Notes under the pieces: model-generated | What the model saw: the letters and a program-made list of their open reading frames with translations, nothing else | Told to the model about the DNA's origin: nothing | The model's database searches: none | Position numbers and translations under genes: made by a program | DNA from: Neohoeflea coraliihabitans | GTDB taxonomy: Bacteria > Pseudomonadota > Alphaproteobacteria > Rhizobiales > Rhizobiaceae | Length of the DNA: 64,000 nucleotides | Direction: 5' to 3' | Assembly (NCBI RefSeq): GCF_019334345.1 | Contig: NZ_JAHWQX010000002.1 | Location: 372,001-436,000 of the forward strand | Part shown: positions 17,456 through 26,536 of the stretch, piece after piece | Position numbering within the stretch: position 1 is the stretch's first letter | Layout: every line of letters starts with the position of its first letter

Positions 17456-17917
17456 CTAAAACAACATCCCATCAGATATAGTTGAACCAAAACCATACGA
17501 GAATATTAAATAAATCGCAGCCAAGAATACAACCGCCGCGCACGCCGTTTTCAAAAGAACGTTTCGCGATATGTTCTTTTTATCCGTCAATATACTTATA
17601 ATAATGACGCAAAGAAAGCTACTCGGGTAGAAGCCTATTACTTCAACGAGAAGAACATAAATTATTGCTACAAAAGCGACATAAAATGTTCTGAATGTCG
17701 GGAGAAAGCGTTCTTGCGGACGCTCGAACCGTCGCGATTGGAGAATCGCGCGCAATCCGATCAGGGCGCTGAGGAGCAATATCGTGATGCTGACAAGCAA
17801 CGGAAAGACTTTAGATGGGTAGCCCAGTCGGTTGGCCTCCAAGGCCAGCCCCGCTCCAATCAGCACACCGAAGCCGCCGAGTGCTGCGTCTTTGTGAAGT
17901 CGTGACGAAGACATCAT
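17456..17917 (-). CDS. tctB: Tripartite tricarboxylate transporter small subunit, TctB
   Basis: A 153-residue protein with four hydrophobic segments (LGGFGVLIGAGLALEA, VFPLLVSITILLLSALIGL, YVAFVAIIYVLLVEVIGFY, VVFLAAIYLIFSYGFG), the layout of TctB. It partners TctA, with which it overlaps by four bases. The 3' half is strikingly AT-rich (about 33-35% GC in two 60-base lines at 17461-17520 and 17581-17640), unlike the neighbouring genes. Sequence conservation in this family is weak, so the call rests partly on position. Confidence 0.85.
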   Translation of the reverse strand: MMSSSRLHKDAALGGFGVLIGAGLALEANRLGYPSKVFPLLVSITILLLSALIGLRAILQSRRFERPQERFLPTFRTFYVAFVAIIYVLLVEVIGFYPSSFLCVIIISILTDKKNISRNVLLKTACAAVVFLAAIYLIFSYGFGSTISDGMLF

Positions 17918-19434
17918 GAAGCCTCCGCGAATTTACGCAGGCGATACTTTTCCTGCACGATCGGTAGAACGAGCGAAACGACTGTCAGAGTAATGAATAG
18001 CAAGGACACCGGTCGCATGAAGAAGATTTCGAAATAATCTCCTCTTGCTTGTGCGAGTTGCAGGCTGACATTGAGTGAATTCTCGATGATTGGACCGAGC
18101 ACCAATCCGAGCGCCATCGGACCCGTACTGATTCCCACGCGGCTCAACAGGAACGCCCCGACGCCGCAGCCGATCATTACATATACATCAACCATGCTGC
18201 TGTGCAGCGAGTAGGTCCCCATGACCGCTATGACGACCACCATCGGAATGATCCAGCGCATTGGCATGCGGAGCAAATTGGCCGACAGGCGTAGCATGAA
18301 GAAGCCGATGAAGATGAGAAGAATATTAGCGATCAGTAGAGAAGTGATGAAAGTATAAGCGACATCAGCTGACTCGGTCAGCAAGGCAGGACCAGGAATG
18401 ATCCCGTGAACCAAGAGGCCGCCCATGACAATGGCAGCCGTTGGGCATCCGGGGATACCCAGCCCGAGCATCGGAATCAAAGAGGCGCCAATCACTGCGT
18501 TGTTCGCCGACTCGGAAGCAACAATACCTTCGGTAATTCCGGTGCCAAAGCGCTGCGGATCCTGGTCCCAACGCTTGGCTTCATTATAGGATATGAGTGA
18601 AGCAACCGGTCCGCCGGCGCCCGGCAGCATGCCGATGAAGGTGCCAATAAGAGACGAGCGCATCAGGTTCATCTTGCGTTTCTGCGCAAGCTCCCCCAAC
18701 ACGCTTCGCAAAAGGTGGGGTATCGCTTTGTACTCGCCGATGAGCGCACTTCGTTGCTCGGTCAGTTGGAGTACCTGGGAAAATGCGAATATTCCGATAA
18801 GGGCAGGAACAAGCTGGATACCCTCGACCAGGGCATCGACGCCGAATGTGAACCGTGGCGTACCAATGACCGGGTCCAACCCGACGGTCCCGATCATGAG
18901 ACCAATACCGCCGCTGAGCAGACCTTTCATGCTGTTGCCGTAGGACAGCGAAGCGATCGTACTTAGACCGAAGATACATAGCCAAAAATACTCGGGGGAA
19001 CCGATGCGCACGGAAAGCTCGGCAAGCGGCGCGAAAGCGACCAGCAAGATCAAGACACCAACCACTCCGCCGAACACTGAGGCAAAAAGGGCGATACACA
19101 TGGCTCGCTCTGCCTCACCCTTCTGGGTCATCGGATAGCCTTCGAACGCCGTGGCGATGGACGAAGGTGTGCCGGGTATATTGAGCAGGCACGCGGCATT
19201 CGAGCCGCCATAGATCGCAGCTGTCCAGATTGACCCCAGCAGAATGAGACCGGTGGCCGGCTCCATCGCGAAGGTGAACGGCACAAGCAATGCGCACGCT
19301 GTTGTCGATGAGATGCCAGGCAGCGCACCCACGGCAATTCCGACGGCAACACCGATGAAGCAGACGAGGAGATTATACGGAGTCACGGCATTGAGGAGAC
19401 CGCTCCATACAAGTGCAAAGAACCCGTCAATCAT
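17914..19434 (-). CDS. tctA: Tripartite tricarboxylate transporter large permease, TctA
   Basis: A 506-residue membrane protein with about 11-12 helices. TctA signatures are present: VGIAVGALPGISSTTACALLVP, IWTAAIYGGSNAACLLNIPG, GMLPGAGGPVASLISYNEAKR and IPMLGLGIPGCPTAAIVMGG, the twin Gly-Pro-rich loops of the family. It is energised by an ion gradient and fed by the TctC-type binding protein. Length is normal. Presence of a complete Tct and a complete TRAP system in one cluster is unusual. Confidence 0.94.
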   Translation of the reverse strand: MIDGFFALVWSGLLNAVTPYNLLVCFIGVAVGIAVGALPGISSTTACALLVPFTFAMEPATGLILLGSIWTAAIYGGSNAACLLNIPGTPSSIATAFEGYPMTQKGEAERAMCIALFASVFGGVVGVLILLVAFAPLAELSVRIGSPEYFWLCIFGLSTIASLSYGNSMKGLLSGGIGLMIGTVGLDPVIGTPRFTFGVDALVEGIQLVPALIGIFAFSQVLQLTEQRSALIGEYKAIPHLLRSVLGELAQKRKMNLMRSSLIGTFIGMLPGAGGPVASLISYNEAKRWDQDPQRFGTGITEGIVASESANNAVIGASLIPMLGLGIPGCPTAAIVMGGLLVHGIIPGPALLTESADVAYTFITSLLIANILLIFIGFFMLRLSANLLRMPMRWIIPMVVVIAVMGTYSLHSSMVDVYVMIGCGVGAFLLSRVGISTGPMALGLVLGPIIENSLNVSLQLAQARGDYFEIFFMRPVSLLFITLTVVSLVLPIVQEKYRLRKFAEAS

Positions 19435-19465
19435 CGTGAATATCCTTCAGCACATTCACAGAAAT

Positions 19466-19498
19466 CGGGGCGCCCCTCGAGATTAAGAGGCACCCCCG
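19466..19498 (-). terminator. Intercistronic hairpin between tctC and tctA
   Basis: Arms CGGGGCGCCCCTC and GAGGCACCCCCG form a GC-rich stem around a short AT loop, only a few bases past the tctC stop. No T-run is seen. It resembles the hairpins after other binding-protein genes here and would stabilise the tctC message. Confidence 0.5.
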
Positions 19499-19504
19499 GT
19501 AAGC

Positions 19505-20458
19505 TCAGCTGCCGGTTTTCTCATAAATTTCGAGAGCGTGCTGCTTGCGTTCCTCAAGGTATGGGCGAACTTCTGTCCCATCCATCCACTTCATGCCGAA
19601 GCGCATTTCCGCCGCGCGGTCCTGGAACCCCTCCTTGTGCCAGATTTTTTTGAAACCATCGCGCAAGATCTGCAAACGCTCCTCGGGCACGCCTTCCGGC
19701 GCCATGAACACGCGTTCCACGGAGGTGACGGCATCTACACCCAGTTCCTTGAAGGTCGGCACATTTGGAAGGAACGAAACACGCTCTTGTGCAGTCACGC
19801 CCAGCACGTTCAGTTTATCAATCGAACCATAAACGGGGCCGATATTGGTCACAGCAGCGTCGATCTGCTTTCCGAGCAAGGCGGCATTCAGTGCCGCTCC
19901 GCCCTGATAAGTGACCACGGTGAAACCTAGATCTTCCACATCATTGATGACGTTATACGCCAGCCATGTCTCACTTAGCGGCGACGGAATCCCGAGCGTA
20001 AGCGCGCCTGGGTCCGATTTGGCTGCTGCCTTCAGTTCCTCGTAGGTCGCAAATTCACTGCCTTCCGGCGTCACCATCAGCTGTGGCTCGGAAGCAACGA
20101 GAGCAATGAAGTCGAAATCATCCAATGAATACTGACCGGCGCCGGCTGCCGGCTGAAGAAACATGTGCGGCAGGCTTCCCATCCCGATGGTGTAACCGTC
20201 GTTACCAGCACGCGCCAATGCAGTCGTGCCAACAGCACCGCCGGCACCGGGCTTATAGGTGATGATGAAATTGTCTCCGAATACCTCCTCCGAGAACATG
20301 TCGAAGGCGCGGGTGAGCATATCGGTCCCCCCGCCCGGGCCGAATGGCAACTGGATCGTTATGGCGGACTCGGGGAAATCTGCGCTAACTGCAGGCGTTG
20401 TGGTCGCTGCGGTCACAGCCACCACGGCACCAACTGCACTCAAAAGAAAGTTGTTCAT
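19505..20458 (-). CDS. tctC: Tripartite transporter binding protein, TctC/Bug family
   Basis: A 317-residue periplasmic protein with an N-terminal signal peptide (NNFLLSAVGAVVAVTAATTT, cleavage near AVSA). Bug-family features: ITIQLPFGPGGGTDMLTRAF, IITYKPGAGGAVGTTALA, VVTYQGGAALNAALLGKQID and VFMAPEGVPEERLQILRDG. These proteins usually bind carboxylates through main-chain and water contacts. GGAGGAGAA precedes the ATG at 20458. It begins the Tct part of the cluster, 73 bases after the zinc alcohol dehydrogenase gene. Confidence 0.92.
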   Translation of the reverse strand: MNNFLLSAVGAVVAVTAATTTPAVSADFPESAITIQLPFGPGGGTDMLTRAFDMFSEEVFGDNFIITYKPGAGGAVGTTALARAGNDGYTIGMGSLPHMFLQPAAGAGQYSLDDFDFIALVASEPQLMVTPEGSEFATYEELKAAAKSDPGALTLGIPSPLSETWLAYNVINDVEDLGFTVVTYQGGAALNAALLGKQIDAAVTNIGPVYGSIDKLNVLGVTAQERVSFLPNVPTFKELGVDAVTSVERVFMAPEGVPEERLQILRDGFKKIWHKEGFQDRAAEMRFGMKWMDGTEVRPYLEERKQHALEIYEKTGS

Positions 20459-20531
20459 TAGTTCTCCTCCCATTTCACCGCTTGGAAATTTGTGCCGGTG
20501 ATTGCGCGTATCTGAAGTAAATTTCTGGCTC

Positions 20532-21563
20532 CTAAGTTTGCTCGTGGATCTTTGCGACGATTTTAACGGCGTCTACGGTTCCGGCGATCATCGCTCTGAC
20601 CGTACGATCGACTTGGCCAAGTGAAATTTCCGTGCTGATGATCGGTAGAAACACTTCCGGATGGGCAGCAATTAGTGTGATCGCCTCAGCAAAATCATCA
20701 GATGTATATGTAAAGCTACCGATGATCCGGTGCTCCTTGAGCCTGCTTTTGTCGATATCGACCACACCGGGTCTGTTGAATTGGCCGAGCAGGAGAATCA
20801 CGCCTCGGGGCCGTGTGATGCGGAAGCTCTGATTGATCAGATCATGGTCGGACGCAGCTATGAAAACCGTGTCCACCATTGTGATTCCAGCTGCTTCGAA
20901 TTGCTCCGGTGCTTCTACCTTGCGCGTGTTCAGCACAATATCCGCGCCGTGCCGGCGTGCTTCCGTCAGGTTAAATTCCTTCAGATCGCAAACTATAGCC
21001 CGGCTTGCGCCTTTGAGCCGGCAAACAGCGAGTACCAAGCTTCCTATTCCGCCTGCTCCAATAAGAGCCATGCTCTGGCCCTTGCAAAAGCCTGCCTGCC
21101 GTACGGCATGAACCGCGACAGCCAGCGGCTCCACCAGCGCGCCCAGCCTTATCGGCACGCCAGCAGGCAGTTCGAACAAGCTATCGACGGGGGCGCAAAA
21201 ATAACCGGCGAAACCGCCTGGCCATTTTGAAGTTCCCAGCAAGGTCTTCGAGGCGCAAAGGTTCGGCCAGCCCGAGTGACAGGCCTCACATTCGCCGCAT
21301 CCGCGCTCGGGCAGGACGACCACTGGCGTACCCAATTCGGGTGCCGTGACTCCGTCTCCGCGTGCGTCAATCGTACCGCAGGTCTCATGGCCCGGAATCA
21401 ACGGAAGGGCACGGCGGGCGTGATGACCGCCATAGGCATGCAAGTCGGAACCACAGATGCCGCAAAAAGCGGTGCGAATCCGCACCTCCCCAGCCCCCGG
21501 CTGCGGCAGCGGCAACTCGACCAGCTCGCCTTTGCCGCACTCCTGCATGCAATAGGCCGTCAT
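20532..21563 (-). CDS. Zinc-dependent alcohol/polyol dehydrogenase (MDR family)
   Basis: A 343-residue medium-chain dehydrogenase. Catalytic zinc ligands are in FCGICGSDLHAYGGHH (Cys) and PGHETCG (His-Glu); the structural zinc lobe has GCGECEACHSGWPNLC; the NAD-binding turn reads ALIGAGGIGSLVLAV. This layout is that of sorbitol, threonine or L-idonate dehydrogenases, which oxidise a secondary hydroxyl. The ATG at 21563 is chosen, with an upstream start reaching into the SDR gene. It belongs to the GntR-headed catabolic cluster; substrate unknown. Confidence 0.9.
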   Translation of the reverse strand: MTAYCMQECGKGELVELPLPQPGAGEVRIRTAFCGICGSDLHAYGGHHARRALPLIPGHETCGTIDARGDGVTAPELGTPVVVLPERGCGECEACHSGWPNLCASKTLLGTSKWPGGFAGYFCAPVDSLFELPAGVPIRLGALVEPLAVAVHAVRQAGFCKGQSMALIGAGGIGSLVLAVCRLKGASRAIVCDLKEFNLTEARRHGADIVLNTRKVEAPEQFEAAGITMVDTVFIAASDHDLINQSFRITRPRGVILLLGQFNRPGVVDIDKSRLKEHRIIGSFTYTSDDFAEAITLIAAHPEVFLPIISTEISLGQVDRTVRAMIAGTVDAVKIVAKIHEQT

Positions 21564-21597
21564 GGAGATCTCCGACCGAGATCGCGTTGTACTGGCG

Positions 21598-22428
21598 CTA
21601 TAAACCTGCATTTGCCGTGAAACCCCCGTCTATCGGAATGGTGGTCCCCGTGACATAACGTGACATGTCCGAGACGTAGAAGAGCATCGCCCCCATCAAA
21701 TCCTCGGGGGCGCCCAACCTTCTCATCGGCGTCATTGCCACAATTTCCTGCCCACGCCACGCCAAGCTCCCGTCCACGTTCGTCATGGTTCCGCGATTGT
21801 GCGGTCCTGGAAAGAACCCGGGAGCGATGCAATTCACTCGGATCATGGGGTTGAAATCGTTGGCCAAGTGGCAGGCCAACCATTGAGTGAAATTGGCAAC
21901 ACCTGATTTTGCCGCCGCGTAGGAAGCACGCCCCCGTAACGGGCGATAGGCATTCATGGAACTGATATTGACAATCGACCCGCCCTCGGGGTTGTCCAGC
22001 ATTTTCTTGCAATAGTAGTAGCAAGGCCACATGCACCCCGACATCAGATTGAAACTGACATTGGCTCGCATGACCTCAGGATCGAGATCGAAGAAGGTGA
22101 GGTCCCCATCACTGATCGAGTTCGGCAGATGTCCACCGGCGCAGTTCACTACGATGTCGATAGCGCCAAACTCATCTACGACCCTATCGGCATGCGCTTC
22201 TATCTCGGGCAATTTGGTGTAATCCACCTTATGAGCTGCCAACATGCCAGTTGCATTCTGCATGCGGCGGATCCGGTCCTCGACGGGTGCGCGATTGGTA
22301 TTGTAGGTCATCGCCACGTTGGCACCGCTCTCAATCAGCTTCTCGGCAATTTGACCGCCGATAACGCCGGACGCGCCGGAGACGATCGCGCTCTTGCCTG
22401 ATAGATCGCAATGAAAGCCCGATGCCAT
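21598..22428 (-). CDS. Short-chain dehydrogenase, fructuronate-reductase-like SDR
   Basis: A 276-residue classical SDR. Cofactor motif GASGVIGG, then NCAGGHLP, catalytic Ser and Tyr in NISSMNAYRPLRG and YAAAKSG, and the C-terminal IPIDGGFTANAG. The run SSMNAY, the FTQWLACHLA segment and the NCIAPGFF...NRG region resemble the YjmF/UxuB-like SDRs that interconvert fructuronate or tagaturonate and the aldonic acid. With an enolase-superfamily acid dehydratase nearby, an aldonate or uronate route is plausible. Assignment to SDR is firm, the specific activity is inferred. Confidence 0.85.
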   Translation of the reverse strand: MASGFHCDLSGKSAIVSGASGVIGGQIAEKLIESGANVAMTYNTNRAPVEDRIRRMQNATGMLAAHKVDYTKLPEIEAHADRVVDEFGAIDIVVNCAGGHLPNSISDGDLTFFDLDPEVMRANVSFNLMSGCMWPCYYYCKKMLDNPEGGSIVNISSMNAYRPLRGRASYAAAKSGVANFTQWLACHLANDFNPMIRVNCIAPGFFPGPHNRGTMTNVDGSLAWRGQEIVAMTPMRRLGAPEDLMGAMLFYVSDMSRYVTGTTIPIDGGFTANAGL

Positions 22429-22432
22429 TGAT

Positions 22433-23575
22433 CTACTTCGCCTCTAGGAGCAGGGATTCGAGATCGGCCCGCGTTGTTGTACGCGGATTGGGGCCGCTGT
22501 TGGCAATCGCCACTTCGCTGACCGCCGCAACGTCGATTCCATCGAGCCCAACTTCGGAAAACGTCGTGGGGATTCCGAGGTCGGCGCACATTCGAAACAG
22601 TTCCCCAACCACCAGGTCGCAGACGGTGGAATCGCTGCAGCGATCCACCGGAAGCCCCAGAATTCTCCCAAAATTTCTATATTTCGCGGGATGAGCGATG
22701 AAATTGAACCGGACGACGTAGGGAAACATCATCGAACAAGCCAGTCCGTGCGGCAGATCGTAAATTCCCCCGAGCGCTCTCGCGAGCGCGTGCACATTGC
22801 CGGTACCGGTATTGCCGATGACGGTTCCGGCGAACATGCTGCCGATGAGCATTTTTTCTGCGGCGATGGGATCTGCGCGATTAGCGACGAACGGTCGTAT
22901 GTTGGGGCAGAGATACTCCAGCGACTGGATCGAAAGGCCTTCCGATAGGCTGTTTGCACGGTTCGATGTGTAGGATTCTAGCCCATGAATGATCGCATCC
23001 ATGCTGCTTTCTGCCGCGATCTTTACCGGGAGACTCGCAAGCAGGCTTGGATCCAAGATTGCCAATGACGGGATTATGGCAGGCGAACGCAAAGACATCT
23101 TGTAATGGCGTGCGGCATCGGTAATCGCCGCATTGGACGTGACTTCGCTTCCGGTTCCGGCCGTCGTCGGGATCGCGACAATCGGCAAAGCTCCGTTCTT
23201 GATTTTGCCAGGCCCGTCATAGGCGTTGAGCTTTCCACCATTGCGGGCGAGTACGGCTATTGCCTTCGCTCCATCCATGGCACTGCCACCACCCAACCCG
23301 ATGACCGCCTCGATGCATTCGTCCTTAACCGAATCCCAGACCGCCTCCATCGAGGAATCGCGCGGGTTCGGTTCAATGCTGTCAAAAACCTCGTACTCGA
23401 CGCCGGCACGCTTTAGAGAGTCGGTTCCTCTTGCGCTGATTCCGGTCTTTGCCAATCCAGGATCGGTGACAAAGAGTACCCTGCCGTAGCCAAGCTCACG
23501 GACTTCGTCGCCGAGTTCATCGACAATGCCGCGGCCACATTTGACGTTTATCGACGTTCTGAAGGCAAACATCAT
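22433..23575 (-). CDS. Iron-containing alcohol dehydrogenase
   Basis: A 380-residue group-III alcohol dehydrogenase. Cofactor-binding GLGGGSAMDGAKAIA and PTTAGTGSEVTSNA, then the metal ligands in SSMDAIIHGLESYTS (Asp, His), NVHALARALGG (His) and DLPHGLACSMMFP (His), all intact. Enzymes of this type often reduce aldehydes or oxidise small alcohols, including lactaldehyde and 4-hydroxybutyrate. Only five bases separate it from the aldehyde dehydrogenase gene upstream, which suggests sequential oxidation or balanced redox in one pathway. Confidence 0.92.
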   Translation of the reverse strand: MMFAFRTSINVKCGRGIVDELGDEVRELGYGRVLFVTDPGLAKTGISARGTDSLKRAGVEYEVFDSIEPNPRDSSMEAVWDSVKDECIEAVIGLGGGSAMDGAKAIAVLARNGGKLNAYDGPGKIKNGALPIVAIPTTAGTGSEVTSNAAITDAARHYKMSLRSPAIIPSLAILDPSLLASLPVKIAAESSMDAIIHGLESYTSNRANSLSEGLSIQSLEYLCPNIRPFVANRADPIAAEKMLIGSMFAGTVIGNTGTGNVHALARALGGIYDLPHGLACSMMFPYVVRFNFIAHPAKYRNFGRILGLPVDRCSDSTVCDLVVGELFRMCADLGIPTTFSEVGLDGIDVAAVSEVAIANSGPNPRTTTRADLESLLLEAK

Positions 23576-23581
23576 CTATCC

Positions 23582-25024
23582 TCAATACGGCGCTTGGTTT
23601 TTCAGGTGCATGATGACGGTCCGTGACTCCGTCAATTCCTCGATCGCATAGCGCGGACCTTCCTTGCCCATCCCACTGTCCTTCAGCCCTCCATTGGGCA
23701 TGTGGTCAACGCGCCATCGGCTGGCAGAATTGATATGCATGATCCCGGATTTTATCTTTCGGGCGACATACATCGCATTGTCCAGATTTTCGGTGAAAAG
23801 GCCGGCTGCCAGCCCGTAATTGGTGTCGTTGGCACCTGCAATTGCTTCCTCCACATCGGTGAAGGGAATAAATCCGATCGCCGGCCCGAAAAGCTCCTCG
23901 CGGTAAATTCGCATTGACGGCTTCACATCTGCGACGACGGCCGGGCGAACAAAGTTGCCGTTACGTCTGCCCGCATCCGGACCGAGAACGCGAGCACCCT
24001 CTTCAGCGGCACCGAGTATGGTTTCTGAGACTCGCACCGCGTCCTTTTCACGTATGAGAGGGCCCATCGTGGTACTTTCGTTAAGAGGATCGCCCTGCTC
24101 GAATTCGGCGATCCTTGTGGCCAAGCCGTTTACAACTTCTTCATAAATGTCCTTGTGCACGAAGGCGCGTTGGGTGGCGACGCAGGATTGTCCGGCCATC
24201 CCGTAGCCCCCTTGGACAAGCGAATTCACCACGTGGTCGACGTTGGCATCCGCCATTACCACCACGGGACAATTGCCACCCAGCTCCATCGTAACCTTCT
24301 TCAGACCCGCCGTTCTGCAGATGGTGTCCCCCACCTCAAAACTGCCGGTGAAGGTGATTTTGCGGATGCGCGGATCCGGACAAAGTTGCGATCCAATTTT
24401 AGATCCGGAGCCAGTGATCAGCTGAATTGCCGTTTCGGGAAGACCAGCATCCAGAAAGGCCTTGACCAGATGGGCAGTCGACAGGGGCGTGTCGTAGGCG
24501 GGTTTCAGGATGACCGAATTGCCGGCAGCGAAAGCCGCACCGATCTTGTGTGCCGCCAGGTTTACGGGAACATTGAATGGCGTGATCGCCAGCACCACTC
24601 CACACGGAACCCGAAAGGTGAAGCCGAACTTGTTCTCGATGTTGGGCACTTGACGCGCCGTCAGCGGGAGCACCTCACCCGATATTTCACGCGCAGCGTC
24701 GGCCGCAGCGAAGAGAGTCATGGAAGCGCGTCCGACCTCGCCTCGAGCTTCCGTTATCGTCTTGCCGTTTTCCCGCGTGATGAGTTCTGCGATCTTTTCC
24801 TTGCGTTCCAGTAACAACTCACCGGCGCGGTGGATGATTTCGCTCCGCCGGTAATAGGGCATATCTTCCATGACCTGGGTGGCGGCATAGGCGCTTGCAA
24901 CTGCATCTTCCGCATCCTGTGCATCCGCCAAGGGCGCCTTGTCGATGACCGAACGATCATAAGGACTGCAGATATCGATCGAGCTCTTGCCCTCGCGCCA
25001 GGCTCCGTCAATAAACATTTTCAT
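23582..25024 (-). CDS. Aldehyde dehydrogenase
   Basis: A 480-residue NAD(P)-dependent aldehyde dehydrogenase. The fold starts MFIDGAWREG; key parts are ITPFNVPVNLAAHKIG, the GSKIGSQL cofactor region, general base Glu in TMELGGNCPV and catalytic Cys in GMAGQSCVATQR. It resembles lactaldehyde or succinate/glutarate semialdehyde-type dehydrogenases. The ATG at 25024 is chosen over a GTG 15 bases upstream. Co-transcription with the iron alcohol dehydrogenase and the enolase-superfamily protein fits oxidation of an aldehyde made from an acid sugar. Confidence 0.92.
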   Translation of the reverse strand: MKMFIDGAWREGKSSIDICSPYDRSVIDKAPLADAQDAEDAVASAYAATQVMEDMPYYRRSEIIHRAGELLLERKEKIAELITRENGKTITEARGEVGRASMTLFAAADAAREISGEVLPLTARQVPNIENKFGFTFRVPCGVVLAITPFNVPVNLAAHKIGAAFAAGNSVILKPAYDTPLSTAHLVKAFLDAGLPETAIQLITGSGSKIGSQLCPDPRIRKITFTGSFEVGDTICRTAGLKKVTMELGGNCPVVVMADANVDHVVNSLVQGGYGMAGQSCVATQRAFVHKDIYEEVVNGLATRIAEFEQGDPLNESTTMGPLIREKDAVRVSETILGAAEEGARVLGPDAGRRNGNFVRPAVVADVKPSMRIYREELFGPAIGFIPFTDVEEAIAGANDTNYGLAAGLFTENLDNAMYVARKIKSGIMHINSASRWRVDHMPNGGLKDSGMGKEGPRYAIEELTESRTVIMHLKNQAPY

Positions 25025-25057
25025 GGGCTGTCTTCTCACTACTTCTCTTAAACAGCT

Positions 25058-26236
25058 TCAGCAGACGCTGTAGCGTTCAAGAATCTCTTCGTTAATATCG
25101 ATGCCGATACCGGGACGGTCCGCCCGGGGCGCGTGGAGGAAGCCATTCTCGAAAGCATCGTAAGGCTCAGTCAGCAAGTCGTGACGCAGCGGATTACGAT
25201 CCTGCTTCGACCAGTCCGAGCGCATGACTTCAAAGGTCAAGAGATTTGGAAGTGCTGTGGCGATGTGGAGCGAAACGGCCAAACACAAGGCTGAACAGCT
25301 ACCCGTATGCGGTGCATAGGGCACATGGAAGGCCTGCGACATGTGGGCGATCTTAGCGATCTCGGTGAGACCGCCGACACGGCACGGATTGGGTTGCACG
25401 ATATCGACGGCACGCTCGGAAAACATGTTGGCGAAGTCGAAGCGCGTGAAAGAGCTCTCACCCCAAGCAATTGCCATATCGAGATGATCGGTCAAATATT
25501 TGTATCCATACATATTGTCGGGACTGATCGGCTCTTCGAACCAGTAAATTCCGAGCCTTTCCAGCTCGCGACCCACGCGGAGCGCCAGCTTGTAATCCTC
25601 GTGATAGGCGCAATTGGCGTCCACGGTCAGAACGACATCGTCGCCAACCTTTTTGCGGATTTCCTCGACCAGCCTGATGTCCTGGATGTAACCTTCTGGG
25701 TTTTTTCCCAACTTGATTTTTATCGAACGGAAGCCGGCATCTAAGAACTGCTGGGCAGTGTCGAGCACGATGCTTTTTTCACGCATTCTCAAGCTTGACG
25801 CGTAGGACGGAATCTTATCCCGCTGCCGTCCGCCGAGGAACATATACAATGGCTGGTTGTAAATCCTGGCGCGCAAATCCCACAATGCAACATCGATGCC
25901 GCTGATGGCTTCGATAAAGAACCCGCGATTGTGACCCCGATTCATCATTGTCGCATACATGATTTCCCACGTATGCTCAGGCTGGAGTGGATCGGTACCT
26001 ATCACGACCGGCGCGATCTCTTCGATAATCTTTTTCAGCGCTGCCGGAGCAAAGCGCGTCATGCACTCCCCATAGCCAACAAGTCCTTCGTCAGTGGTCA
26101 CCCGGACAATAGTTGCGCGATAACCACCAAACACAATGTGCTGCACTTTGTCGGCATGCGGGATGCTGACCGGGGCCTCGATTGACTGCGAGAGCGGCAC
26201 GAAAAGGGGGAAAACTTCGACCTTGCTGACTTTCAT
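25058..26236 (-). CDS. Mandelate racemase/muconate lactonising enzyme superfamily dehydratase
   Basis: A 392-residue enolase-superfamily enzyme. The N-terminal capping domain precedes a barrel with KxK (Lys173 and Lys175 in SIKIKLGK), metal ligands Asp206 (TVDANCAY), Glu234/235 (WFEEP) and Glu260 (AWGES), and His310 (YAPHTGS) with Asp278 as its probable partner. KxK plus His-Asp is the mandelate racemase arrangement, so either racemisation or dehydration of an acid sugar or hydroxy acid is possible. It is the first gene after a clear GntR-type operator and thus the likely first committed step. Confidence 0.9.
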   Translation of the reverse strand: MKVSKVEVFPLFVPLSQSIEAPVSIPHADKVQHIVFGGYRATIVRVTTDEGLVGYGECMTRFAPAALKKIIEEIAPVVIGTDPLQPEHTWEIMYATMMNRGHNRGFFIEAISGIDVALWDLRARIYNQPLYMFLGGRQRDKIPSYASSLRMREKSIVLDTAQQFLDAGFRSIKIKLGKNPEGYIQDIRLVEEIRKKVGDDVVLTVDANCAYHEDYKLALRVGRELERLGIYWFEEPISPDNMYGYKYLTDHLDMAIAWGESSFTRFDFANMFSERAVDIVQPNPCRVGGLTEIAKIAHMSQAFHVPYAPHTGSCSALCLAVSLHIATALPNLLTFEVMRSDWSKQDRNPLRHDLLTEPYDAFENGFLHAPRADRPGIGIDINEEILERYSVC

Positions 26237-26283
26237 TCCGTTTGTTCTTTTCTGCTTTAATTCGATAAAGAGACCGATATCAC

Positions 26284-26304
26284 TTGGTATTGTTATTGAA
26301 CCAA
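26284..26304. promoter_or_regulatory. Candidate FadR/GntR operator before the enzyme cluster
   Basis: TTGGT-N11-ACCAA, an inverted repeat 48 bases before the start of the enolase-superfamily gene. A site with identical arms, spacing and a matching TTGAACCAA half lies before the gntR gene, and FadR-type regulators favour TnGTnnnACnA-like palindromes with TGGT/ACCA arms. Confidence 0.65.
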
Positions 26305-26361
26305 TTAATTGAAGGCGTCAACCCACCCTTCCCGATTTTTGCGCTTAACAGGAAAATTCGT

Positions 26362-26385
26362 TTATGTTTTTGTTTTAAAACATAA
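26362..26385. repeat. AT-rich inverted repeat
   Basis: TTATGTTTT-N6-AAAACATAA lies in the gap between the enzyme cluster and the gntR gene. The arms match perfectly over nine bases. It may be a second regulator site or a hairpin; nothing else in the window shares it. Confidence 0.4.
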
Positions 26386-26440
26386 TTTTGCGCTAGATTC
26401 ACACGCAAATGGAAAGAACGTATGCGCCTGCCAGAACAAT

Positions 26441-26460
26441 TGGGTCATTTATTGAACCCA
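26441..26460. promoter_or_regulatory. Third GntR-like palindrome
   Basis: TGGGT-N10-ACCCA with the inner TTATTGA shared with the operator at 26284-26304. One base shorter spacing and GGGT arms make it a weaker candidate. It could allow looping between sites. Confidence 0.4.
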
Positions 26461-26536
26461 GAAAGGCGGATACTATCATGCGAAAGGAGCGCCCCATTGA
26501 AACATTAGCTGCGTTGCGCAATGATTGGTCAGACGC

